64,000 bases of DNA from Paenisporosarcina sp. HGH0030 (lineage in GTDB: Bacteria > Bacillota > Bacilli > Bacillales_A > Planococcaceae): assembly GCF_000411295.1 (NCBI RefSeq), contig NZ_KE150422.1:1-64000 (forward strand), given 5' to 3'. The position numbers and the translations under genes are program-made. Positions 27,342 to 36,349 of the stretch are shown here, one piece after another (positions within the stretch are counted from its first letter, which is position 1; each line of letters begins with the position of its first letter). A model generated the notes under the pieces. That model was not told the origin of the DNA. It searched no databases and worked only from the letters and a program-made list of their open reading frames with translations.

Positions 27342-28859
27342 TTAAGAATTTTCTTCTGTATTTTCCAAGCTCATCCGTTCAATAAGGGTCGCTAAGGAAC
27401 GAACCATCGCACCAGTTCCACCTTTTGGTCCTAGATCGTGAGCAGCACTTGCATCTGATGTACCTGCGATATCCAAATGGATCCAAGGGGTATTTTCAAC
27501 GAATTCACCAACAAATCCTCCCCCGAAAATCATGTGCCCGTCGCGTCCCGGTGAATTGTTTAAATCGGCTACATCACTTTTCCGAATTCGTTTCTTGTCA
27601 CTCTCAGTTAATGGCAAACGCCAAACAAACTCACCTGTTTCAACAGTAGCTTCCAAGAATGTTTCAAAGAATGTTTCGTCGTTTGTCAATGCACCCGTTT
27701 TATCTTTCCCCAGTGCGATAATTACGCCACCCGTCAACGTTGCAACATCTACAATGTAGTTAGCTCCTTGTTGTTTTGCGTATGTGACGGAGTCTGCTAA
27801 CACAAGGCGTCCTTCAGCATCCGTATTCAGGATTTCAATCGTTTTTCCACTTAAAGAAGTAATAACATCATCAGGTTTGAACGCATTACCTGAAATCATA
27901 TTATCCGTTGAAGCAATGACTGCTATGACGTTTTTGTTCGGGCGTGTTTCCCCGATTATGCGCATTGCACCTAAAACAGCTGCAGCCCCCCCCATGTCAC
28001 CTTTCATGCCTACTAAGCCATCCTTAGGTTTAATGGAATAACCACCTGTATCGTAAGTAATCCCTTTCCCTACTAGGCCTACGACATCGTTCCACTCTTC
28101 ATTTGCACGGTATTTCATAACCATTAATCTTGGTTCTTCTGTTGATCCTTGGTTAACAGCCAAAATCGCACCCATACCGAGTTCTTCCATTTCTGCTTTT
28201 CCAAGTTCTTCATATTCAAAATCATACGTTTCTGCCAATTCTCTTGCGTATTCTGCCATATTCCTAGCGGTCAAAACGTTTGAAGGCATATTAACGAGAG
28301 TACGTGCTTCATTTACTGCTTCTGCATACACTTGTCCCACTTCAAAGTAAGCTAAAATTTCTTGTTCATCCGAATTGGTCAGCAATTCAACATGGTCTAG
28401 GTATGCGTCAACTTCATTTGAAGAAGTCTTGTAATTTGGCACTTTATAAAGTCCCATTCCGATGCCTTCTGCAGATAGGTAAGCCGCATCTTCAATTTCG
28501 ATATCCTCATTGATAAACGAATCCAACCAAATGGAGACATTTGATGTTTTGGAAGCAACAAGTTCTTTTCCGATTGTTCCAAAAATTTCACGTAAATCAT
28601 CTTGCTTCAGTGTTTTACGATCACCAAGCCCTACAAAGAAAACACGTAAAAGTTTGCCATCTTGAAGTGTTGGTAATTTAGTCAATTTCTTGCGATCAGT
28701 CGAGACATCGCCAGTTTTCAACCATTTTTCTAAGGATGAACCGTAGAAAGAAACAAAGTCAGACCATCCTTGTGTGTTTTCAGGATGTTTATAAGTACCT
28801 ACGATTAATACTTCAGTTTGTACATCATTAAAATTAATACCTGCAACGTCTACTCTCAC
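27342..28859 (-). CDS. pepA: Leucyl aminopeptidase (M17 family)
   Basis: The 505-residue cytosolic metallo-exopeptidase removes N-terminal residues from peptides. The catalytic domain (about residues 190-495) shows KGITYDTGGYSIKPKDGLVG and the M17 signature NTDAEGRLVLAD, which supply the metal-binding lysine, aspartates and glutamate, plus RPGRDGHM-like end motifs. GTG 28859 is preferred because GGAGGGG lies upstream with a T-rich spacer. It corresponds to B. subtilis yuiE and is divergent from yuiD, as in that genome. Confidence 0.93.
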   Translation of the reverse strand: MRVDVAGINFNDVQTEVLIVGTYKHPENTQGWSDFVSFYGSSLEKWLKTGDVSTDRKKLTKLPTLQDGKLLRVFFVGLGDRKTLKQDDLREIFGTIGKELVASKTSNVSIWLDSFINEDIEIEDAAYLSAEGIGMGLYKVPNYKTSSNEVDAYLDHVELLTNSDEQEILAYFEVGQVYAEAVNEARTLVNMPSNVLTARNMAEYARELAETYDFEYEELGKAEMEELGMGAILAVNQGSTEEPRLMVMKYRANEEWNDVVGLVGKGITYDTGGYSIKPKDGLVGMKGDMGGAAAVLGAMRIIGETRPNKNVIAVIASTDNMISGNAFKPDDVITSLSGKTIEILNTDAEGRLVLADSVTYAKQQGANYIVDVATLTGGVIIALGKDKTGALTNDETFFETFLEATVETGEFVWRLPLTESDKKRIRKSDVADLNNSPGRDGHMIFGGGFVGEFVENTPWIHLDIAGTSDASAAHDLGPKGGTGAMVRSLATLIERMSLENTEENS

Positions 28860-29013
28860 AAAAAACCCCTCCATCTATTTACATTCGACTTCTATTATAT
28901 ACGAATATGTTACGCTTTTCGAATTATCTGTCATCTACTAAGATTACGCGTTTTAGAGCCCTATAGATGTGGTATACTTTACTAAACAATTCAACACGAA
29001 AGGGTGGACCACT

Positions 29014-29490
29014 ATGGACATTCTTACAAATATTCCACTCCTCGCAGCCTTATTCGGAATCATATTTGCTCAATTCGTAAAAATCCCAATCACCTATTTA
29101 GTAACCAAGAAAGTCGATTGGAAACTTTTCACTTCAACCGGTGGTATGCCAAGTTCTCATTCAGCAGCTGTAACAGCTTTGACAACAGCGGTTGCTTTTG
29201 AAACCGGTCTCGGTTCACCTTTATTCGCTGTATCCGCCATTTTTGCAATCATCGTTATGTTTGATGCTTCAGGAGTTCGTTTCCAGGCAGGTCAGCAGGC
29301 AATCATTATTAACCAAATGCGTATTGACTTTCAGATTTTTGTTAATCAATCTAAAGAATGGGCACATAAAAAAGATGAAGAAAAGATTGAAGAGCTGAAA
29401 ACACTACTTGGACACAAACCGAGCGAGGTTTTTATGGGCGCTTTAACAGGAATTTTCATTTCCATAATCATTTATGTATTTCTCGTATAA
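29014..29490 (+). CDS. yuiD: Divergent PAP2 family protein YuiD
   Basis: The 158-residue membrane protein belongs to DUF212, distant relatives of PAP2 phosphatases, with STGGMPSSHSAAVTAL as the family's active-site-like stretch. It has four hydrophobic segments. The length equals B. subtilis YuiD. ATG 29014 follows AAAGGGTGG. Activity is not established. Confidence 0.88.
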   Translation: MDILTNIPLLAALFGIIFAQFVKIPITYLVTKKVDWKLFTSTGGMPSSHSAAVTALTTAVAFETGLGSPLFAVSAIFAIIVMFDASGVRFQAGQQAIIINQMRIDFQIFVNQSKEWAHKKDEEKIEELKTLLGHKPSEVFMGALTGIFISIIIYVFLV

Positions 29491-29493
29491 AAG

Positions 29494-29530
29494 AAGCAGT
29501 GGATCTCCTTTGAGAGCTCCACTGCTTTTC
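29494..29530. terminator. Convergent terminator yuiD/yuiB
   Basis: AAGCAGTGGA and TCCACTGCTT form a perfect 10-bp stem with T's after it, three bases downstream of the yuiD stop. Confidence 0.88.
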
Positions 29531-29532
29531 TG

Positions 29533-29862
29533 TTAAAACATTTGATATCCATTTTTACGTAACATTTTGATGACAATTCCTGCAATGATCGCACCAACCA
29601 AGCCACTAGATAAAACTAAAATATCCGCGAAATGAAGTGCCATTAATTTTTCCCCAAGTGCTTGAAATGCCATAACAGGCGCTGTGAAATACTCGAAAAA
29701 ATCCACTTCATCGATAATCAAGATAACGACTATTGGATAAACAATTGCCATTAACCATGTCATGCGAAGTAACATATTGAGTAAAAAACCAATCCCAAAA
29801 AACATTACTAGAAATATTAATACGGATAACATAACCGTTACAAGTGTAAAATTACCGTCCAT
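29533..29862 (-). CDS. yuiB: Membrane protein YuiB
   Basis: The 109-residue protein has three to four membrane helices and the conserved FGIGFLLNMLLRMTWLMA and SSGLVGAIIAGIVIKMLRKN stretches of YuiB. The function is unknown. GGAGGGAAC precedes ATG 29862; in-frame codons upstream lack a site. It follows yuiA as in B. subtilis, but a terminator lies between. Confidence 0.85.
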   Translation of the reverse strand: MDGNFTLVTVMLSVLIFLVMFFGIGFLLNMLLRMTWLMAIVYPIVVILIIDEVDFFEYFTAPVMAFQALGEKLMALHFADILVLSSGLVGAIIAGIVIKMLRKNGYQMF

Positions 29863-30008
29863 TGAATTGTTCCCTCCATGCGTTCCTTTCAACAGTTTAC
29901 ATGATTGGTATGTTCCTTTCAATATCCATGTGAGTTGTTCAACGGACTGTAACATGTTGAAGCACATAAGAAGCTTAAGGGATCGTCCATATTACTCATT
30001 AATGCCAA

Positions 30009-30048
30009 CAAAAAAGGTTCTTTTCGAATTATTTACGAAAAGAACCTT
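30009..30048 (-). terminator. yuiA terminator
   Basis: AAGGTTCTTTTCG and CGAAAAGAACCTT form a perfect 13-bp stem with T6 on the minus strand. It separates yuiA from yuiB. Confidence 0.9.
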
Positions 30049-30054
30049 CAGAGT

Positions 30055-30183
30055 CTACTTTTTCCTTCCAGAACCTGCACAACACGAACACGTTTCAGAA
30101 CCACCAAGACGTAATTGGAAATATCCATTTCCTTTACAATATGGGCATTGATTGGCTTTAACATCCTTTTTGTAAGTTGTCAT
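30055..30183 (-). CDS. yuiA: Small zinc-finger-like protein YuiA
   Basis: The 42-residue protein has two cysteine pairs, CPYCKGNG and CSCCAGSG, around GYFQLRLGGSETC, like a miniature DnaJ-type zinc domain. It matches YuiA of Bacilli in pattern and position beside yuiB and yumB. AAAGGAG lies before the ATG, and TTTACA-17-TATATT upstream is a good promoter. The role is unknown; metal binding is inferred from the cysteines. Confidence 0.85.
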   Translation of the reverse strand: MTTYKKDVKANQCPYCKGNGYFQLRLGGSETCSCCAGSGRKK

Positions 30184-30218
30184 ATTGACCATCTCCTTTT
30201 AATTCTTAATATTCTGAT

Positions 30219-30247
30219 AATATAACATACAGGAAATCCTCTGTAAA
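30219..30247 (-). promoter_or_regulatory. yuiA promoter
   Basis: TTTACA (30242-30247) and TATATT (30219-30224) are 17 nt apart on the minus strand, about 35 nt before the yuiA start. The rest of 30248-30483 is A/T-rich with no recognisable feature. Confidence 0.65.
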
Positions 30248-30483
30248 CCATACATCATCTAAATGTAAACGAATACATTAAATATTATCTCTATTTTGCT
30301 TAATTTTACTCCTCTTTTCTCATTCTTTCAAAACCATAAGCTCCTTCAACTGCTTCATCCTATATATGCATTACCCGCCCATTAATTACTTAAGTTTCAG
30401 CCTTCTATTTTCTAGAGAATCCTCATTACTCATTTAAATCCTTCAAATATTTCCGGTTTGTTAGAAAACCAACTCGGTTAGAT

Positions 30484-30516
30484 TGAAAAAACCCATCTGG
30501 ATAATCCAGATGGGCG
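30484..30516 (-). terminator. yumB terminator
   Basis: CCCATCTGG-ATTA-TCCAGATGGG followed by T6 (minus strand), 16 nt after the yumB stop. Confidence 0.9.
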
Positions 30517-30531
30517 AAATTTAATCTATTA

Positions 30532-31746
30532 TTAAAGAACGTTAAATTTACCTTTTTTCACAACTAGTGAAGGACCGCCAATCATGAAAAGAGAACGGTT
30601 ATCAATTACTTTTTTCATAAATGATGCCTTTGTGCCTGTAATTTTTTTACCGAAAACTACACCGATTGCGTCATGTTCACCAAGTGAACAAACACTACCT
30701 TTTAAATCAGGTACGAATGTTTCTGTTTGTTCTCCATTGATTAAAGCGATAAGGTTTTTCGCCACTGTCACACCTTGTTGCATTGCAATTTGTGCTGTTG
30801 GTGGGTAAGGACGGTTTACTTCTTCATTAATCAACAATGCGCAGTCACCAACGATAAATACATCATCATGACCTGGAGCACGCATATCTTTTTCAACTTT
30901 AACGCGGGCACGCATGTTTTCAATGCCTGTTTGTTCGATTAAACGGTTTCCGCGAACGCCTGCAGCCCAAACGACTGTACCAGCTTTCACAAATTCAAAC
31001 TCGTCTTCACCTTTTTTAATTTTCACACCTTCAGGAGTTGCTTCAACAACTGGTGTTCCAATTGAGAATTCAATTCCTTTTGCTTGTAGGTGACCAACTG
31101 CATATTCAACCAATTCTGGATCAAATCCTGGTAATACCATTGGTGCAGCTTCTACACAAACAACACGTACTTTTTCATGTGGTACATCGAACTCTTTGCA
31201 AAGTTCAGGAACTCTGTTACCAAGTTCACCTAGGAACTCAATACCGGTAAACCCAGCACCACCAACAACGATTGTTAAGCGGCTATCATCTTTTACGTCT
31301 TCCATTGACCAAGTAGCGAATTGATATTCGATATGCTCACGGATTTGACGAGCTGCTTTTACATTCGCAATCGATAAAGCGTATTTATCTAAACCTGGAA
31401 TCCCGAAAGTTTCGCCTTCGAATCCAAGACCGATTACTAGGTAGTCATAAGAAAACACACCGTTATCAGTTGTTACTTGTTTCCCAGGAATATCGATTCC
31501 TTCTACAGATGCTTTCACAAATTTTACTTTATCTGATTTAATTACATCTGCAATGTCATAACGTACTTGATCTGGTCTTAATGTTCCTGCTGAAGCCTCA
31601 TGTAACCATGTAGATTCATAATGATAATCATTTTGGTTAATTAATGTAATATCTGCTACGTCAGGTCCAATGTTTTTTTGTAAGTTGACTACTGTTGCTA
31701 AACCGCCATAGCCGGCGCCTAATACTAAAATTGTCGGTCTTTTCAC
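30532..31746 (-). CDS. yumB: Type II NADH dehydrogenase-like flavoprotein YumB
   Basis: The 404-residue FAD/NAD(P) oxidoreductase has an N-terminal FAD motif [10 protein letters not shown], a central NAD motif [15 protein letters not shown], the FAD-contacting [10 protein letters not shown] and a C-terminal amphipathic region that could bind the membrane. It would pass electrons from NADH to menaquinone. GTG 31746 ([10 protein letters not shown]) fits family starts. YumB and the shorter YutJ at 33-34 kb are both present, as in B. subtilis. Confidence 0.9.
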   Translation of the reverse strand: MKRPTILVLGAGYGGLATVVNLQKNIGPDVADITLINQNDYHYESTWLHEASAGTLRPDQVRYDIADVIKSDKVKFVKASVEGIDIPGKQVTTDNGVFSYDYLVIGLGFEGETFGIPGLDKYALSIANVKAARQIREHIEYQFATWSMEDVKDDSRLTIVVGGAGFTGIEFLGELGNRVPELCKEFDVPHEKVRVVCVEAAPMVLPGFDPELVEYAVGHLQAKGIEFSIGTPVVEATPEGVKIKKGEDEFEFVKAGTVVWAAGVRGNRLIEQTGIENMRARVKVEKDMRAPGHDDVFIVGDCALLINEEVNRPYPPTAQIAMQQGVTVAKNLIALINGEQTETFVPDLKGSVCSLGEHDAIGVVFGKKITGTKASFMKKVIDNRSLFMIGGPSLVVKKGKFNVL

Positions 31747-31796
31747 GAAGATCGAAACCACCTTTAAATAGTTTTATATTTATTCGTTTAGTCAAA

Positions 31797-31821
31797 GAAA
31801 AAAGAAGTATTTACATACTTC
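31797..31821 (-). terminator. A/T-rich terminator-like hairpin between yutM and yumB
   Basis: GAAGTAT-GTAA-ATACTTC followed by TTTTTT (minus strand), about 140 nt after the yutM stop and 50 nt before yumB. The stem is weak. A second inverted repeat, ATTTGTC-9-GACAAAT, lies near 31844-31866 and may be an operator. Confidence 0.45.
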
Positions 31822-31961
31822 AAGTAGACTAAAGCGAATTTGTCTCTTTTTTCGACAAATGTACTATCCTCTATAATATACCTCTTAGGTTTTGATTTCA
31901 ATATAATCCTGCCAAGAGTAAAAGGTTTGAATTTACAGAAAAAGACCAAAAATTGGTTGTC

Positions 31962-32324
31962 TTAACAATTTTCTGGTGTTCCTGTTTTGCTCGCTGTTCG
32001 GAATGATGAACCGCAACCACAAGACGCAATGGCATTTGGGTTTTCAATAGTGAACCCTCCACCCATCAACGATTGCTTATAGTCAATTACGGTACCATTT
32101 ATGATGGCTGCATCTTCACTCGATACCAGGATGGTCAAGCCATGCTGTTCCAGTGTAATGTCTGAATCTTTCTTGTCGTGTTCAAAACCCATCCCATATG
32201 AAAGACCACTACAACCACCGCCATGAACGGCTACCCGTAAAAAGGAACCTTGCTCGTCATTATGACTCATCATTTCTTTAACCTGGTAAGCTGCAGCTTC
32301 TGATAATTCGACAACATGTGTCAT
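31962..32324 (-). CDS. yutM: HesB/IscA-family Fe-S carrier YutM
   Basis: The 120-residue A-type carrier has the three conserved cysteines in GGGCSGLSYG and CGCGSSF. Such proteins accept clusters from the SUF scaffold and deliver them to apo-enzymes such as LipA, also in this window. The C-terminal tail after the motif is longer than usual and ends in Cys. AAGGAAGG precedes ATG. It is transcribed alone, downstream of yutI. Confidence 0.9.
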   Translation of the reverse strand: MTHVVELSEAAAYQVKEMMSHNDEQGSFLRVAVHGGGCSGLSYGMGFEHDKKDSDITLEQHGLTILVSSEDAAIINGTVIDYKQSLMGGGFTIENPNAIASCGCGSSFRTASKTGTPENC

Positions 32325-32445
32325 CCGTTACACCTTCCTTCTATCATTTATGATACCAATTTTGCTCAAACACATACAACTAGAACAACTTAATTTGACT
32401 ATCGATATAACCAACGTTTTGGGTATAATGAAAAAAAGATAAGTA

Positions 32446-32471
32446 TAAAAAAGGAGCCTCTTAAGGCCCCA
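32446..32471 (-). terminator. yutI terminator
   Basis: GGGGCCTTAAGAGGCTCC (minus strand) followed by TTTTTT, about 90 nt after the yutI stop. Confidence 0.75.
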
Positions 32472-32558
32472 AATTGTTCAGCATAAAAATCAACTAGCAT
32501 TATCAGCTCGTATTGTATAACTACAAGTGACAGTGCAATGCAATTTCACTTTTAGGAA

Positions 32559-32792
32559 TTAAAACACTTGTTCAACTTCCACAACACCTGGAACTTCTTC
32601 CAAAAGAGCTCTTTCAATACCTGCTTTTAGTGTTATTGTAGAACTTGGGCAGCTACCACATGCACCAAGAAGACGAAGTTTGACTATGCCATCTTCGATA
32701 TCGACAAGCTCACAATCTCCACCATCGCGGAGTAAAAATGGACGTAATTTATCTAATACTTCTTGAACTTGTTCTGTCATTGTATCAGTCAT
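32559..32792 (-). CDS. yutI: NifU-like Fe-S scaffold/carrier YutI (Nfu)
   Basis: The 77-residue protein is a single Nfu domain with the cluster-binding CGSCPSS motif (about residues 45-51) and the preceding [15 protein letters not shown] stretch. It is shorter than B. subtilis YutI (about 111) and lacks an N-terminal extension. It would transfer [4Fe-4S] clusters. It is divergent from yuzD, an arrangement kept in Bacilli. Confidence 0.9.
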   Translation of the reverse strand: MTDTMTEQVQEVLDKLRPFLLRDGGDCELVDIEDGIVKLRLLGACGSCPSSTITLKAGIERALLEEVPGVVEVEQVF

Positions 32793-32876
32793 TTATTTCG
32801 ACCCCTTTCCTTATAATTATTATAATGTGAAGAGAAGAAAAAATCCATCAGTACATACGAAACGGAGAAAATTATC

Positions 32877-33203
32877 ATGGAGAAAAAATTAGTTTCAATT
32901 GAAATTTATGGTGCAGATGTCGTTTGTGCCAGCTGTGTAAACGCACCTACATCCAAAGATACGTACGAATGGTTGCAAGCGGCAATCGATCGTAAATACC
33001 CTAATCATCCTTATGAAATAACCTATATTGACATTGAAAAACCAGTGGATAATGAACGACAACAAGAAATTGCCACTCAAGTATTGGAAGAAGAATACTT
33101 TTTCCCACTCGTTTTAGTTGCTGGAGAAGTGGTTGGCGAGGGCTATATCCAACTGCAACCCGTTTTTGTTGAACTAGAAAAACATGGTTTTATCAGTAAA
33201 TAA
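32877..33203 (+). CDS. yuzD: DUF1462 family protein YuzD
   Basis: The 108-residue protein matches YuzD in size and in VVCASCVNAPTSKDTYEWL. Its CxxC and the following fold pattern suggest a thioredoxin-like domain. The function is unknown; proximity to yutI and yutM hints at redox or Fe-S work. AACGGAG precedes ATG. Confidence 0.87.
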   Translation: MEKKLVSIEIYGADVVCASCVNAPTSKDTYEWLQAAIDRKYPNHPYEITYIDIEKPVDNERQQEIATQVLEEEYFFPLVLVAGEVVGEGYIQLQPVFVELEKHGFISK

Positions 33204-33212
33204 ACAAAAAAT

Positions 33213-33250
33213 GAGACCTGAAAGTTATATTTCACTTCCAGGTCTCTTTC
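33213..33250. terminator. Convergent terminator yuzD/yutJ
   Basis: GAGACCTG and CAGGTCTC form the stem base with an 18-nt interior; A- and T-runs flank it on both sides. Confidence 0.75.
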
Positions 33251-33256
33251 TATTCA

Positions 33257-34327
33257 TCATCCGTTATGCCACTTGTACATCCATAGCACACCAGATTTTA
33301 GTAAACGTGCGATACGTCCAGTGACTGTACGGTCTGCCAAGTAAGCAAAACCTTGTTTTTTCCCTAAAGAACCCAAGAATCCTTTTAGTTTGATTTCAGG
33401 CATCGTTTCAGGCAGCTCTTTACCTTTCCAACGTGCTTGAAGCACTTCAACAATTTGTTCCGCTTGTTCTTCCGCAACTTGTGCACTTGGCGAATATGGC
33501 AACGCTGCACAGTCACCTACCACATAAACATGTTCATCTTCGGGTAAGTTATGGTATTGAGACAACACAACACGCCCAATTGAATCAGTTTCCGTATTCA
33601 TGTTTCTCACAGGAGCGACAGGTTGAATACCTGCTGTCCACACCACTGCATCCACTTCAATCGTCTCTTCATGGTTATGCAAAACAGTTGGCTCCACTTT
33701 TGTGATATTAGAATTACTGACGACTTCGACATTGTGGGTATCAAACCATTTTTTCACGAAATTACTTAATCGTTCCGGGAAGTCACGTAAAATACGTGGG
33801 CTTCGATCGAACAATTTAATTCCTAAATCCGGACGTGATTCGCGTAATTCGCTGGCAAGTTCGATTCCACTTAATCCTGCTCCGACAATCCCGACAACAG
33901 ATCCAGATGGCAATCCACATAGTTTGTTAAATGTTTCACGTGAACGACCTATCGTTTGAATGCTTAACGTGAATTCGTCTGCACCAGGCACACCATGGTA
34001 CTTGTCTTCACAACCTAATCCAATTACTACATCATCATATGGGATTTGTATGTCATTAGAAAGCACGACCATTTTTTCTTCACGGTTGATTTCTACGACC
34101 TCGCCATAGACCATTTTCAAACGTTCATGTTCTGGATAGGATACTCGGACTTCCTGGTCAGGAACAGTACCTGCTGCCAATGCATAAAACTCTGTTTTCA
34201 AACTATGGAATGGTGTACGGTCCACTAATGTAATTTGTACATCTTCAGGTAAATTATTATTTGGCAGTAAACGAAGCAACATACGCATGTTGCCGTATCC
34301 ACCACCCAGTAAAACTAAGTTTTTCAT
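33257..34327 (-). CDS. yutJ: Type II NADH dehydrogenase-like flavoprotein YutJ
   Basis: The 356-residue protein has FAD motif GGGYGNMRML at the N-terminus, NAD motif GAGLSGIELASEL, and VYVVGDCAALPYSPSAQ. It is a relative of NDH-2 and ferredoxin/flavodoxin reductase-like enzymes. ATG 34327 follows AAGGGAGA with a T-rich spacer. A Rex-like operator lies 62 nt upstream of the start, which suggests induction when NADH is high. Confidence 0.88.
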   Translation of the reverse strand: MKNLVLLGGGYGNMRMLLRLLPNNNLPEDVQITLVDRTPFHSLKTEFYALAAGTVPDQEVRVSYPEHERLKMVYGEVVEINREEKMVVLSNDIQIPYDDVVIGLGCEDKYHGVPGADEFTLSIQTIGRSRETFNKLCGLPSGSVVGIVGAGLSGIELASELRESRPDLGIKLFDRSPRILRDFPERLSNFVKKWFDTHNVEVVSNSNITKVEPTVLHNHEETIEVDAVVWTAGIQPVAPVRNMNTETDSIGRVVLSQYHNLPEDEHVYVVGDCAALPYSPSAQVAEEQAEQIVEVLQARWKGKELPETMPEIKLKGFLGSLGKKQGFAYLADRTVTGRIARLLKSGVLWMYKWHNG

Positions 34328-34388
34328 AAAAAAATCTCCCTTGAGCATTTTATATACAGTCTATCTCTTTACGTTGTAAGTATAAATC

Positions 34389-34408
34389 ATTGTGAGAAGT
34401 TTCACAAT
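34389..34408. promoter_or_regulatory. Rex-type NADH-responsive operator
   Basis: ATTGTGAGAAGTTTCACAAT is a 20-bp inverted repeat that differs from the Rex consensus TTGTGAANNNNTTCACAA at a single core base. It lies in the 145-bp divergent region between yutJ and yuzB, in operator range of both. Rex is known to repress respiratory ndh genes in Bacillus. Confidence 0.7.
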
Positions 34409-34472
34409 AAGACACTCGGATTGACGAACGAAAAAAAAAAGAGTAGCATGGCGATGTAGCGAGGTGAAGAAC

Positions 34473-34712
34473 GTGTTTAATCCAATGGTAGAATTTTGTG
34501 TCAGTAATTTAGCGAATGGTTCGCAAAAAACGTTTGAACAATTAGAACGAGACCCAAATTTAGACGTTCTGGAATACGGGTGTTTAAGTTATTGTACAAA
34601 ATGTGCTGAATCTTTTTTTGCAGTTGTTAATGGTGATGTCGTAGAAGCTGATTCGCCAGATGAGCTTACTAAGAAGATTTATGAATATATAGATGAAAAT
34701 CCACTTTTTTAA
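34473..34712 (+). CDS. yuzB: DUF1450 family protein YuzB
   Basis: The 79-residue protein matches YuzB from NPMVEFCVSNL to the end, with DVLEYGCLSYCTKCAESFF containing conserved cysteines. The function is unknown; a metal or disulfide role is possible. GTG 34473 has GAGG eight nt upstream; the GTG three codons earlier overlaps that site. It is divergent from yutJ across the Rex-like operator. Confidence 0.87.
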   Translation: MFNPMVEFCVSNLANGSQKTFEQLERDPNLDVLEYGCLSYCTKCAESFFAVVNGDVVEADSPDELTKKIYEYIDENPLF

Positions 34713-34718
34713 TACTCA

Positions 34719-34747
34719 GGAGCTGCGTAGATGCAGCTCCTTTTTTA
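34719..34747 (+). terminator. yuzB terminator
   Basis: GGAGCTGC-GTAGAT-GCAGCTCC followed by TTTTTT. Confidence 0.9.
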
Positions 34748-35506
34748 TATGCATTCCACTAAATTTTCAAGAGTTACAGTTGGACGTTCTGGTTTCAGCA
34801 ATGCTTCTTCCGTAGAAGTCACACCCGTATTGACGTGAATCGTGTCAATTCCAAAATTTATTCCCGCCATAATATCGGTATCATAATTGTCTCCAATCAT
34901 CACCATATCCTCTTTTGAATACTGATGTTCAAGCTGAATCATTTCAAGCATATGACCATGCGGCTTTCCTATATAAATAGGTTCAACTCCAGTAGAACTT
35001 TGAATCAACGCTGTAAACGCACCATTACCTGGCATCAAGCCTCTTTCATTTGGGAAAGCACGATCACTGTTTGTAGATATAAACGTTGCTCCTTGTCTGA
35101 TGTCCAGACTGGCCTGTGCAATTTTCTCATATGTGATATCCCGGTCGATTCCCATCACAAACACTTCTTTCGAAGAAGGCACTATACACACTCCTTTCTC
35201 AAGAAGTGATTCCCTCAATCCACTTTCCCCAATCATTGAAACTTCTTTTCCAGGGTAGTGAAGTGCAATGTACTTCGCTGCCGCCAAAGCAGAAGTCATA
35301 ATATGACTGCGCTTTGCTATAATCCCAAAGCCTGCAAGCTTCGATAGCACTTGGTCCGGTGTCTGAGAAGCATTATTAGTCACAAAAAAAGGTTCTATTC
35401 CTTGGTGTTGTAAATGGTGAACAAATTGTACTGTTTCTTTTATCGGCTGTTTACCACGATAGACTGTTCCATCCAGGTCAATGCAATAACATTTATAAGT
35501 TTTCAT
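34745..35506 (-). CDS. yutF: HAD-IIA family phosphatase YutF
   Basis: The 253-residue NagD-like hydrolase has the HAD motifs in order: CIDLDGTVYRG with the nucleophile aspartate at the N-terminus, VTNNAS (motif II), IGKPHG (lysine motif) and MIGDNYDTDI (motif IV). The large cap lies between motifs II and III. It should dephosphorylate small phosphoesters. It follows yutE with a 2-bp gap. Confidence 0.92.
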   Translation of the reverse strand: MKTYKCYCIDLDGTVYRGKQPIKETVQFVHHLQHQGIEPFFVTNNASQTPDQVLSKLAGFGIIAKRSHIMTSALAAAKYIALHYPGKEVSMIGESGLRESLLEKGVCIVPSSKEVFVMGIDRDITYEKIAQASLDIRQGATFISTNSDRAFPNERGLMPGNGAFTALIQSSTGVEPIYIGKPHGHMLEMIQLEHQYSKEDMVMIGDNYDTDIMAGINFGIDTIHVNTGVTSTEEALLKPERPTVTLENLVECI

Positions 35507-35508
35507 GC

Positions 35509-35955
35509 TTAATCCTCTGGTAAAAATGCAGACACTGGCCCAAGTTCATGCGTTAAATAATGCTCAATACTCGCTGGAAATTGTCTTAACTCCTGGAAAT
35601 TTGATTGCAATATAGTTTGCACTTCCTTATGATTAACGCTCATAAAATCTCGCACCAGCATTTTACGAAGTCCAATTACTTCTTTTAGAGGTGCGTCCAT
35701 CTCAACAGATATCACTTTTTCGTCAGTCAATATGTCAATGATGTCATCATAGCTGCCTGGGTCTCTCATAATGAAGCCGTCTATCATGGAATTCCCAACA
35801 TCAATCATGGACTCGATAATGTTTTGAGCAATTCGCTCCAATGCCAATTTTTCAAATTCATTCATAGAAGAATTCACTGATGTCTCCAGCATTTCCATAA
35901 GTGTTGTCATATACTTCAATGTATGATTAATTTTTTTTCGGTCTACAAAATACAT
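35509..35955 (-). CDS. yutE: DUF86 (HEPN-fold) protein YutE
   Basis: The 148-residue helical protein matches the UPF0331/DUF86 family, whose fold is that of HepT RNases. In HepT toxins an RxxxxxH motif is catalytic; the matching place here reads GLRKMLVRDF with Arg for His, so RNase activity is doubtful. No nucleotidyltransferase antitoxin partner is next to it, which argues against a toxin-antitoxin role. It is in tandem with yutF. Confidence 0.85.
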   Translation of the reverse strand: MYFVDRKKINHTLKYMTTLMEMLETSVNSSMNEFEKLALERIAQNIIESMIDVGNSMIDGFIMRDPGSYDDIIDILTDEKVISVEMDAPLKEVIGLRKMLVRDFMSVNHKEVQTILQSNFQELRQFPASIEHYLTHELGPVSAFLPED

Positions 35956-36043
35956 AAGGTTCCCTCACTTTATCAGTTCTAAGTTGATTGTCTTTTCCAT
36001 CCTATAGTACCATAATTGCTAGGAGTGGAAGGAGAACTGCCAA

Positions 36044-36310
36044 ATGGAACGATTTTTCTTATATGATGATGTGGAAGATACAAAAACGAGATTTGTTAGC
36101 TTTACAGGTGAGTCTCAACGATATGATTTAGCAATTTTGCAAAGTAGCCGTTTTTTCGGAAAAGTACTCGTAATGGATATTCAATATAATCGTTTTGCTA
36201 TATTGGGCTCTGATGATTTAGAAGAAGAAGGTTATTTGGAACATGTCTATAACCGCAACGAAGAAGAAGCCGCAGAACTACGCGATTATTTGCAGGAATT
36301 ATTAGGCTAA
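36044..36310 (+). CDS. DUF3055 family protein
   Basis: The 88-residue acidic protein matches the DUF3055 family (DDVEDTKTRFVSF at the start, acidic EEEAAELRDYLQELLG tail). The function is unknown. GGAAGGAG precedes ATG. It stands alone, divergent from yutE, and a repeat element follows it. Confidence 0.8.
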   Translation: MERFFLYDDVEDTKTRFVSFTGESQRYDLAILQSSRFFGKVLVMDIQYNRFAILGSDDLEEEGYLEHVYNRNEEEAAELRDYLQELLG

Positions 36311-36349
36311 GCATTCATTGTTGATTTTATAAAAAGCAGGAATCTTTGC

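Noticed and set aside
35509-35955. HepT/MNT toxin-antitoxin module
   Set aside because: The catalytic His is replaced and no nucleotidyltransferase gene is adjacent.
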